A stretch of DNA of 64,000 nucleotides, taken from assembly GCA_023614405.1 (NCBI GenBank), contig CM042697.1, positions 300,538,954-300,602,953 on the forward strand. Reading direction: 5' to 3'. The position numbers and the translations under genes are program-made. Under the pieces are notes generated by a model, which saw nothing but the letters and a program-made list of their open reading frames with translations, had not been told where the DNA came from and made no database searches. Shown one piece after another: positions 33,441-43,634 of this stretch (the stretch's first letter is position 1; the number at the start of each line of letters is the position of its first letter). The stretch is from Avena insularis. Its lineage: Eukaryota; Streptophyta; Magnoliopsida; Poales; Poaceae.

Positions 33441-34028
33441 TAAGTTGATGTAGATCGTGACCCTAGACATGGAAAAACCTTAGGACAAATATTTTCTAAG
33501 TTATTTCAGAAAACTCTCATACTTCTCATCATCTACCTTTGGGGTTTTAAAATTTAAGTCTCTTCTTTTCAACATTAGAAAATGACCACTACACACTTCA
33601 AGAAGAAACTTTTCTCAAGATTACCTTTTCAAAGAACATCATCTCAATGTTTCGATTAAGTTGGTACTTGAAGACCTCCATGAAATATGTTCCAATACTG
33701 ATGATACAAGATTAAAGTCTTCAAAGGCCTTAAGTCAATGTTATTAACTAAAGAACTCGAAAGATTGAAGATTATGAAGAACATGAAGACTATCAAGAGC
33801 ACGAAGACTTTTGGAGACTCGAAGCCTCGAAGATTCCAAGTGACCTATTAGGAACCAAACCCGAATAAGATTTCGCTAAATATAGATGCGACAAATTGTT
33901 TGCTATCTTGTATGGTTTATTACCTTAGCTAATGAAAACCTGTTTTCTAAATAAAATTTCTTGTATGGGTTATTCTTCTTCTTCCATACTCCATTCGTTC
34001 CTACTCTAAACCTTGGTCAACTCGACGG

Positions 34029-34850
34029 ATGGACCATATCAATAAGGAGGACAAGGAACTCAACTCCACCAAGCGTAAGAGCCACGCCGATGCAAAGAAA
34101 TGGATGCTCCAGGTTGAAGAAAGAATGAAGGATGCCAACATTGAAGTCAACAGAATGCTTCATTATGCCACCCAATTCCTAAAGGACGACGCTCCAACTT
34201 GGTGGGAGATGCAACAAACCATTGATGATCATCAAGGGGTGATATATTAGGAAGAATTTAAAGTGGTTCTACTTCAATCTCGTCTCGTATACCAAAAATC
34301 CAAGAAGTTGAAGTCCCAAAACATTTAGCTTGCACGATCTATGGAGAAATAGGGCATATCACCAAGGAGCATCATGATCAGCCCCTCATGTGAAGGAAGG
34401 CACCCATCGGAAGAATGTCCCACCTCTCAAGTTACATTCTTCCCTGCGAAGGACCAATCACAACCCCGCTCAATGCACCTCTACCCGGTGGTACATCAAC
34501 TAAATCAACAAGTCAGAGACGGAATGCGCCAAGACCTCATGAAGCTCCGCGAGGACACGACAAATACAAGGGATGGATTCAAGACTCTAGACACCACACC
34601 CAAAGTCATCACTTTGCAATACTCGACATATGAAAGGAATGCCCATTTTCCCCAAACTGGCTCAAGGAAACGATCAAGGCTTCCAAATGTTGAGGTAGAG
34701 CATGAAGAACCACAAGGTGGGATGTCCTTGCCAAAAAGGAGGAAGGATCTAAGCAAAAGTCCTATGCTTCCCGTGTCACAATCCTGGGCATTATGCTGAT
34801 AATTGTCCAAAACATGTGAATGTAGCTGGAAAGGATAAAAACGACGATGG
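34029..34850 (+). pseudogene. gag: Element B gag: capsid part and decayed zinc-knuckle array
   Basis: The first frame (34029-34250) is the Gag capsid domain: AKKWMLQVEERMKDANIEV, then APTWWEMQQ. A stop follows. Further on, in other frames, comes a region that lines up with the knuckle array of element C: GRHPSEECPTSQV here against EKHPVGQCPTSQA there, and TKEHHDQ here against SKEHGDQ there, with most cysteines lost. One canonical knuckle remains at 34765-34806 (CFPCHNPGHYADNC). At least two frame changes and two stops make it non-functional. It shows that the C-type knuckle array once sat behind a capsid domain. Confidence 0.8.
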
Positions 34851-36515
34851 TAATAGCAATAGAAGACCTCTATTAGGAGAACTATCATATTTTATACTTA
34901 TTAGATGTTCTTATATTTCTTGTCTATCTTTTCTATAACCTCTTCTTGTTCAAATTGTAGTTGTCCATTCTTATGATACCTATATTAGAGTTAGCTAAGT
35001 AAAAGAACAAATAGTACGACATAAATAAACATCTCATCATGTTTGGTTAGGTCTGGACCACCATATTTTATCTCTTTAGGAGATCATCGCTATCGTGTTA
35101 GCATATTGTTTTTACCAACTTATGTGGTATGACAATATAGGTTGCTTGCTGGTTTGTACTGAATCATATCGTGTGATGCCTTGTTTAGGATCTGTTGTTT
35201 TGAAACACTAAAGTTGTTGGAACTTTCATGAGGTTTTTAAATTAGTTTAATGGTGTGAATTGATTGAAATTCGTGATTTTACTGCTGCAGTTTTTTACCT
35301 GACCTGTTGTACCGCGCGATTTTTCATATTTTATTGGTAACTCAGAAAAATCTAAAAACAATAGGGTCTAGAGTATAATTACCTGTAGTACATGCACAAA
35401 AATTGGCTAGAATTCCTGACGAGTTTAGGTCGGTTAGAAAAATTCGTGAAGTCTGATGTACCGTTTTGATAGATTTTGTTTATCGCTTATATGTTGCTCT
35501 ATTTTACTCTAGTATTGTTCCCAATGCTTTCAAACTATTTTGTGGTTATATACTACTAAGTTTATACAGCTGTAATGTTATTATACAAGTGTTTGATTGA
35601 GTGTTGATCGCCTATGATTGCTTCCTTGTTTGTAACATTGATTGCTTCATATAGTTATGGGTAGGATTATTTTCTTAGTCGTTTCTCTCCTATAGAATCT
35701 ATTCTTTCCTATCTTGAACCCTTGGAGATATAATGATGTGTTAAGTGGAAGGTTTAACAACACAATGCATTTAGGAAAGAAAATGCTTCACCTAATGGAA
35801 AAAGGATGTGGAAGTATGAAGTGTTACACATGATGTTATGTAGTAGATTACCCAACCTGAAAGTGAAAGTATCGATAGCTTAGTTTTAGTGGTAGATTTG
35901 TTGATTGAATACATGGGAGTATACATAGAGCATTAGTTCGTGCCCATGGAAACATTCTTCAAGGCAAGTAAGAATGCTCGAGTGATAGAAAAACGTGATT
36001 CACCTATCCTCATACATGGTAATTATTTGGGTGCAGGATGGATTGATCACCATTCCTACTACTCTTATTATTCGCTCTTGTACTGTTGGCTTTGTGAATC
36101 TTGAGTGCCTTTTTCAACCTTAGCAGAGAGTCGACGTTGAGCCTAAACCCTAGAATAGTATATTGTTACACCCTTATAAAAGCATCCATTGCTAAGCATA
36201 GGATGTACGGTAAGGATGAATCCCAACCGTGAGTTATGGGCACCGTGAAGTAAACATTCCCTATTTTCCCACCATGAGAGTTTTGCTAGTTTAAGAAGTG
36301 CTTTCTCGGAAACTATCAATCATGATGTTTAGAATGTGCTAGAGACATTGTGCCAATAAAAGTCTAAAGGAGAACCAATCTGAGCTAAGTGAACCCTTGA
36401 GAAGTGACCTTGTCAATTTTCTTTTAAGGGTGGTAGCATCCTAATGGATCCCGAACCTTTCTTTCTTTCTAGCCTTCCCAAATCTCGGGACGAGATTTCT
36501 TTTAAGGTAGGTGAT
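34851..36515 (+). other. Element B internal 3' region, non-coding
   Basis: No protease, RT or integrase motif in any frame. A TGGACCACCATATTTTA block (about 35054) and ACCAACTTATGTGGTATGAC (about 35115) match the leader of element C in the opposite orientation of the window. The PPT-like TTTTAAGGTAGG precedes the 3' LTR at about 36500-36511. Confidence 0.65.
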
Positions 36516-39500
36516 CATCACATCCCAAAATTCTCCTAATTTTGGAATGTGAAACAAATAAATAAGATTGATTGATTGTTTGACTTTGTTGAAAATTCTC
36601 AAAGAGAAGAAACTTTTTGAATAGAAAATCCTCTCAACCTTGAATTCAAAATCTTATATTCTTTTGTTAAGACCTAAGTAGCCATATAGGCAAAAGGGCA
36701 TGGATTGATTATGGATTGTAGAATTGGTGTGCAAGATTTCAAAATGAAAATCATGAAGCATTCATATGCATTTCATCCATGCAAAGTTCTCACAAATTAA
36801 ATCCAAATCCTGGTATCTAAATCCTATAGTTGATTCGCCCAAATGTTCCTAAGTGTAATTAAATTGACTTATTAAAACCCACTGTTGCTAAGGCATAAAT
36901 TATTGCTAAATCATAGCCTAAAGAGATCCAATTAATGCTACAAAATTTTAGAAACCAAATTGAGCTCATTTGGAGCTAGTATGAAAAAGTTATGGAATAA
37001 ATACAAACACATACAGATATAAATAAAATGAGATATATAAGGATTTATAAACCCACTACTTCCAAACTAGTAAAAAGATTACAAATTTGATTCTATAATG
37101 ACCTATTCGATTTTAGAAAAATTTAGGAACAAGAATCATATCATTTGGAGTTCGTATGCAAAAGATATGAGGGAAACAAGTAAATAGAAAAAAGAAAAAG
37201 AAAAAAAAAATCTAATGGGCCGGCCCAGCAAGGACCGACCGAACCAGCCACGACCGGGTACAGAGAACGATCGATCTAGTGCTTTAATTTCCGTGCAAAA
37301 ATCTGTTTTCTAGACGCCACGTCATCCCGGTCATCTTCCTCATCAACGCCACGTCAACGTAAGGTCAACATCTAGTCCCAGTCAGCATGCAAAGTCAACC
37401 TGTCCAGTCAGCGGAATATTCCCTGGAATATTCCGTTCGAATTTAATTTTGCATATTATAGATCTAACTTGTAAAATTCATTAGAAATTCATACCATGTC
37501 CAAAAATTATGTATAATATACCAAATTGAAGATAATTTCACGTAGAATCATGTTATCAGAATAGATCCAACTTTTAGTGTACGTGGTTACTGCAGTAATT
37601 TAATTAGTTTTAATGGTCTTTTAGGTTAATAAATTCATAGGATATTATCTGTAACTCCGAAAAATATGAATAATATATCAAATTGAAGCTACTGTAATGT
37701 ACTCTAATAATATCTGGTTGGATCTATCCTTTGCAGATTATTTAACCCGTAGAAATTTAATTAGTTTTAATGGCTTTATAAATCATTAAATTTATAGCAA
37801 ATTAATTGCTTGTCACAAAAATACAAATGATATACCGATGGAAAGCTGGTTCTATGTATATCATCAATATGCAATTAGTTCAGCATTTTACTGTAAGGAT
37901 TTGCCGTGAAGGTTTAAATGGTTTAATAGCCTATTTAGAGTAATAAATTCATAATAAAATAAATACTATTCAGAAAATTACAAATAATATGTCCCTGAAA
38001 TCACAATTCCGTGGAGATTACAGATATAATTTTTTGTTTGATTTTTAGGCAACAGAAACTGTATGAATCATTTAAAACCCATTAAACACTATTTAAGTCA
38101 TATAAAAATATCTATAACTCCGATTAGGGTGAATCCAACGCCTACTGGTTCGTATTAACGTCCTCTATCCAGTAAACCCAAGAAACAAATTTAATTCTAC
38201 AGTTAGAACAGTCGTTACAACAGAACTATCAAAACCCTTATATTGGCAAGTAATTATTAATAACAAGTACCCTATTGCATTAAATGAACTCATACATGCA
38301 TCACATGATATATTAATATTCATAAAACTAATTATAACCATTGTGTCATGTTAAAATCATCATGCATGTTTTCGATCATCCTTGTTGTGTTTGCTATGTT
38401 TGCAATTGTTTTGATTGGAACTACCTTGTCCTCGTATTAGATTGTTCGGAGAGTGCGATTGCTGCGGACAAATACAATCAACACCCATATTATCAACATA
38501 AGGCAAGTTACACCACTTGTTCATAATTTTGTCCCAGTTTTGATTCTATGCATGTGATCTTCAAAATTCTGTAGTATGCATGTGTAGGATGTTCTAGTAG
38601 AATTTTTCCTTAGTATTATTTTGCAAGTGCGATGATTTTGTAGTATACCATGAGTAGCTCTATACTTAGGATTTTTCCTCTCCTAATAGGTTACCCCTGT
38701 TCTTGCTAAGTATTGCTTGCTATGCTATATATACAAAGTACCGCTGGGGGGTTCGAAAGACAAAGAATTTTTCTAAGTATGAAGGCTCTCTAGAGCAAAG
38801 TTTTCTTCTCAAATCCACTTCAAAATAAAACTAAGTTTTCTTCTGGGCGAAATGGTTGTCGGGGTCGACGAGTGAGATTTTGGTGGAGGACGGCCGCCCA
38901 GGAATCAAAGAAGTCTGCCATGTTTCAGAATTCAGAAGCTTCCAGTGCAACCACAATACATTATGGGCTCTGTCTTGGCCTAGTACTTAGTGGGAAACCT
39001 CACCTGGGTACCAACATTTGGAGGTTCTTGGCACGGTTGGATCCGGAAGGTAGAGGGGCTACTAAGGGAAAGGCTCGCCATGGTCTTGTTTGTAAAAGTA
39101 CTTGATCGTGGATTGTGGGTAAAGTGCACAAACTCTCGAGAGTATTGCAATCTGATCGATCAGCCGTGTTCACGGAAACAAAACAACATTGAGCATCTGA
39201 AGGATGGAGCCTCTGAAGGATCTTCCTCTCTATTTTCTAAAACAAAGTTTTGAAACCCCATGGCATGCGTAATATCGCTAATGGGTGGGAATTTGGGAAC
39301 TTGGTGTGTAATATCCAAGTGACGCTTGGTGCGTAATATCCAAGTGTTTGGTTGTTTGGACACTTGGTGCATAATATCCTCATGTGCCATTCAACCCTAT
39401 TTTATCTAAGCAAATGTTTACAAAGTAGGGTAAAACTCTCCCTCTCTTTTCTCCATACTTAGAGAAAATTAGCTTGATGCAAATGAACTCCAAAGCCTAA

Positions 39501-39852
39501 ACTAGCCTTGCATGTAGAGTTAGTCTTTCCTTCCTTGGTGTAATTTGCCAATACATTCAAAGTATTGACCCAACTTGTTGGCTGCACGTTTCATGTGCAG
39601 AATTTCGGAGATCTTTGAAAGGTGCGCTAGGATCGCGGGTCTTCACTCAACCTGCCTATGGCATTGATGGGACTCCAAGTTGTATTTATATCGCTTCTGT
39701 TGTAATAATGTAAACTCTGGATTATTCGATTCATGTAATAAAGACTTGTGTTTTACATGATATTTCATCGACTGTGAGTGCTAGCTATTGATCCAGGGAC
39801 TAGCATGTTATTCACAGGGACTTAGGATCTTACTTGATCCGAGGTCACTACA
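36516..39852 (+). repeat. Element B 3' LTR with ~545-bp internal deletion
   Basis: 3337 bp against 3892 bp in the 5' LTR. The difference is one deletion: the sequence passes from TTTTCTAGAC (37315) directly to GCCACGTCATCCCGG, skipping what is 30350 to about 30893 in the other LTR. The missing piece includes the TATA-like element. The first two bases are CA instead of TG. Confidence 0.92.
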
Positions 39853-39857
39853 ACAAC

Positions 39858-40703
39858 ACAACGAGAACGAGGTTCCAAACTACTTTATTCAAGCAAACTA
39901 AAAAACCTAAGCAAAGCAAAAGAAAACTAAGACGCTCCAAGAACAACATAACTGTGCATGAAACAATAAAAACGAAGTGTCTCGACAGACTTGAGGTTTT
40001 TATTGATGAAGAAGGGGATGCCTTGGGCATCCCCAAGCTTTGACGCTTGTACCTCTTGGATATTTCTTGGGGTGACATCATGGTGGCATCCCCAAGATTG
40101 AGATTTTGTCCATTCTTCATCTCATTGTATCATTCTTTCTTTACACCTGAAATTTTTCCTTCATACAAAACTTCACATAATCTTCATTAGAAACATTAGT
40201 GTATTCAAAAGATATTAGACCCCTGGCAAATCTTTGGAACAGCAAGGCTTTTCAATAAAAACACAAGCTACTGTAGTGACTCCTTCAAAAATCTCAATTC
40301 ACGTAAAGAGAACTCAAAAAGGAATCAATAAGAAGCAAATGCAAATAATGGCAGAAATCTGTCAAAACAGACCAACAGGTAGAAACCGATTTTTTAAAAC
40401 ATCTTCTGTTGCTCAAATCAAAAAGTGTTGAACTAACGAAAGTTATCTAACATACTGGGGGATTTATTCGTAAATATTGAGCTCAATCCAAGTTACAGAG
40501 CCTCCTCACGAATTATTTTGGTGGAGGACAGAAATCTATTCGGGACAACAACTCCCCAAATCTTACTTCCCTCTCATTAAAGGTCATTCTTGGCACAAAA
40601 AGCAAACAAAAAGGATAAGGATAGGTCACTATAGAAGTAATAACTTCCAAGACTCAAGGAAACTCTTGGGTTATCTCCCAACAAGTATTTTTATTTAACG
40701 CCT
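39858..40703 (-). other. Element E internal region, non-coding stretch
   Basis: No supported frame. A perfect hairpin, GGGGATGCC-TTG-GGCATCCCC, spans 40014-40034, and a further GGCATCCCCAAG follows at about 40086. These resemble the PPT-side CATCCCCAAGCTT of the same element (25888 and 27719). Confidence 0.65.
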
Positions 40704-41580
40704 TTAAGTTAGGCACGATAGTTTGAGAAGATGCTCACATAAGAAATATGAATTGAAGTAAAAGAGAGCATCAAGAAGAAAATTCAAAACACATTTAAGT
40801 CTAACCCTCTTCCTATGCATAGGAATCTTGTATGCAAATAAATTCACAAACAACAAAGTGACAGGCATAGGAAGATGAAACGAGAGTAACTTCAAAACTT
40901 TCAGGACATAGAGAGGTGTTTCAGTACCATGAAAACTTCTATAACCATATTTTACTATCTCATAATAATTTTCAGTATCCTCATGAATAAACTCAACAAT
41001 ATAACTATCACATAAAGCAGACTTTTCATGAGCTACAAACACATAATTTCTATCAAGCTTAAAAATAATGGGATTAAAACCTTCACAGGTTTTATCCAAA
41101 GTAGATATTTCAAAAGGATCCACAGGAACATAACATTCATCCTCCTTTGGTAACACATGGAGGACAATCAAATAATGTAAGAGGTAAGGAGTTACTCTCA
41201 TTAGAAGGTAGACATGGGTAGATCCATTCTTCCTCCCTTTGTTCGTCACTCTCCTCCTCTTTTTCATCTAATGAGCTTTCAGTTTCAACAATTTCTTCTT
41301 CCATAGGCTCCTTCAAAGCATTAGTCCCTTCCATGTGTGGAAAGCATCTATTAAAATATTCAAGGATATAGCCATTTGCTTCCATGTAATTATCAAAGAA
41401 AAATTTAAGTATCTCATAAACCTCATATTCATAAGGTGCATCATCAGCATTTTCAAGCAAACTGGCAAGTTCAAATGCACCCTTGAAGGCAATAAATTCT
41501 TCAATTTGTTCCACATCATAAAAGTCATAATTTCCCTTAACATAAGAAGATATGGTAACATTATCATTATACTCACACTA
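40704..41580 (-). pseudogene. Element E protein of unknown function, broken into two overlapping frames
   Basis: Frame one (41578 down to 41137) includes NYDFYDVEQIEEF, PYEYEVYEILKFFFDNYMEA and a strongly acidic stretch (EEEIVETESSLDEKEEE). Frame two (41267 down to 40704) has PKEDECYVPVDPFEIST, FHGTETPLYVLKVLKLLS and FAYKIPMHRKRVRLKC, with hydrophobic stretches near its end. They overlap by 130 bp and look like one protein with a frameshift near 41140-41260. There is no zinc knuckle, capsid, protease or RT motif. Similar frames recur in Triticeae Athila-like repeats (recollection, not searched). The sequence gives no function. Confidence 0.6.
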
Positions 41581-42027
41581 AAAAGGAAGGTGTTTATACC
41601 TCCTGCAGCAGCAAGATTTATCAAAGCAATAAGTAACATTATAAGTAGAGCACACGTCTCTAGAAATAGTATTCAACTTATCAATTTGTTCCCATAAGTG
41701 TTTCCCTTTTTCTGACAAATGATATTACTTATAATAATACTTTTGTTCTTCCATGAACCCACCTTGCCAATAAGAACTAGTTTCAAAGAAACCATCCATT
41801 GATAGAAAGCATGACCAAGCAAGGCAACAACAGACCAGCTACTAGAGTAGGAACTAATTTTTTTGTGTTTTTGAATAGAGAAAGCAAACAAAACTAGACT
41901 ACTTTTTTGGGGTTTTTTTTTGGAAAGAGGCAAACAAAACCAAGCAAAAGAAACAAAGAAACTAAAAACAAAGTAAAGAGAAAGGAAGTGAAGGACTCCC
42001 CTTGTGAAGACGTCCTTAGCCTCCCCA
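41581..42027 (-). other. Element E leader
   Basis: Sequence between the unknown ORF and the PBS. The frames visible here (for example 41673-41933) have no recognisable domain and are treated as non-coding. Confidence 0.55.
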
Positions 42028-42039
42028 GCAACGGCGCCA
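42028..42039 (-). other. Primer-binding site of element E
   Basis: Minus strand TGGCGCCGTTGC, ten bases from the LTR. It is the primer site common in Athila-clade elements and usually assigned to an aspartate tRNA. Confidence 0.85.
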
Positions 42040-42049
42040 GAAAACTTGT

Positions 42050-43629
42050 TGATGACTCCTTGATGGCACCAGAGAACTTGGTGCTTGACGTGGAGTCTGT
42101 TGGGAACCCAAAGAGCAAGGTGTGAAGCAGCATAGCAGCAAGTCTTCCCTCAGTAAGAAACCGAGGTTATCGAACCAGTAGGAGGAAGGAAACGTCACAC
42201 AGGTTTTGCAAGCAACACGGAGACTTGCACAACACAAACTCAAGACTTTTCCCCAACTAACAGTGAGGTTGTCAATCTCACCGGTTGTTGTAACAAAGGA
42301 TTAAACGTATGGTGTGGAAGGTAATGGTTTGCAGCAAGTAAACAAGTAACAGTGGAAGATGTATCAATGGTAAATATTGGACCGGGGTCTATAGTTCACT
42401 AGAGGTCCTCTCCTTAGATAAACAACATGGCATGAAGAGTAAACAAATTACAGCAGGGCAATTGACAGGAACTGAGCAAGGCATAACAATGAAATTACTA
42501 GTGAAAAAGATCCTATGAGATTCGATTGGGAAATACAACAAGATACACATACCGCCATCCAACTGCATCTATGACTAGAAGTCCACCTTCAGGTTATTAT
42601 CCGAACCCCCTCCAGTATTAAGTTGCAAGAAACAGACAACTGCTTTAACAAAAGTGTGTAAATTAAACAGTCCACATGTTCCATGAATAAGAGACCATTG
42701 TTTTCTCCCTAGTAGTAACAACACATCTACAACCGAAGATATTATTGTCACTTCCCTTAGAAACTAGAGGCATGAACCCACTATCGAGCATAAATACCCC
42801 CTCTTGGAGTCACTAGCAACTACTTGGCCAAGATAGCTACTAACAAAACCATAAAGAACATAGACATGATAGAATCATAAAGACAAAACCATTAATCAAA
42901 CAAACATAATAATCTCAATATCCATTGGATCCCCGCAAACACAACATGCATGATTACAAATAGATTAGATCTTGATCATGAACGGAGCTCACAAGATCTA
43001 TACATGAAAGCACAAAGGAGGAGATACAACCATCTAGCTACTACATGGACCCATAGTCCAAGGTGGAACTACTCACGCATCATACCGGAGAGAAGGCCTC
43101 CGAGAGGGTGCTGGGAAGAACTTCATATCCCCCCCTCCGGCAGGGTGCTGGGAAGAACTTCAGATCCCCCCCGATCTAGGGACGATGGTGGCGGCGGCTA
43201 TAGAAAGTTTCGTGGATTTTTGATCGGGTACATAGGGTTTCTGCATCGGGGGCTTCTTATAGGTGAAGGGGGAGACCGAGGAGGCGTCCAGGGTTAGCAA
43301 ACCATAGCCAGGCGCGGGGCTGGGCCCACCTGCGCCTGGGGTGGGTCTGGCCCCCTGGCTGGCCCCTCCGGCTCTCCTCTAGACTTCTTGTTCCCCATGG
43401 AAAGTAATTGACTTTGTTGTTTGTCCCATCCAATTCTGAGAATATTTCTTTACTAACTTTTCTAAAACCAAAAACAGCAGAAAACAGGCATCTGGCACTG
43501 TTGCAACTTGTTAATAGGTTAGTACCAGAAAACATGTAAAAAGCACCTCAAAGTGTGGACAACTAAAGCAAAGTAGATATAAAAGAAGCATGGAGCATCA
43601 AAAATTATAGATACGTTTCCAACGTATCA
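42050..43629 (-). repeat. Element E 5' LTR
   Basis: 1580 bp, direct repeat of 24311-25886. It contains a local duplication near 43105-43175, where GCAGGGTGCTGGGAAGAACTTCA-type sequence appears twice. It ends GTATCA at 43629 and the TSD CCCTA follows. Confidence 0.92.
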
Positions 43630-43634
43630 CCCTA

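Larger units (their letters stand above)
29537..39852 (+). mobile_element. Element B: gag-only gypsy-type element nested in E, 10.3 kb
   Basis: The LTRs (29537-33428 and 36516-39852) are on the plus strand, start TGTCACATCCC (mutated to CATCACATCCC in the second) and end CACTACA (CACTAGA in the first). The TSD is ACAAC at 29532-29536 and 39853-39857. The internal region, 33429-36515, holds a PBS, a broken gag and no pol. A CTCGGGACGAGATTT block before the 3' LTR and the gag layout link it to element C. It is the youngest insertion level here, being nested in E, which is nested in A. Confidence 0.95.
24311..43629 (-). mobile_element. Element E: Athila-like (Sabrina-type) gypsy element, non-autonomous
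   Basis: Minus-strand LTRs start TGATACGTTGGAAACGTATC. The 5' LTR is 42050-43629 with a PBS at 42028-42039, and the 3' LTR is 24311-25886. The TSD CCCTA flanks both ends. Excluding the inserted element B (29537-39852) and the duplicated stretch, the internal region is about 4 kb. It has two overlapping frames of unknown function and no RT or integrase. The LTR start and TGGCGCCGTTGC primer site are typical of Triticeae Athila-clade families such as Sabrina (from memory). It splits the 5' LTR of element A. Confidence 0.9.
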
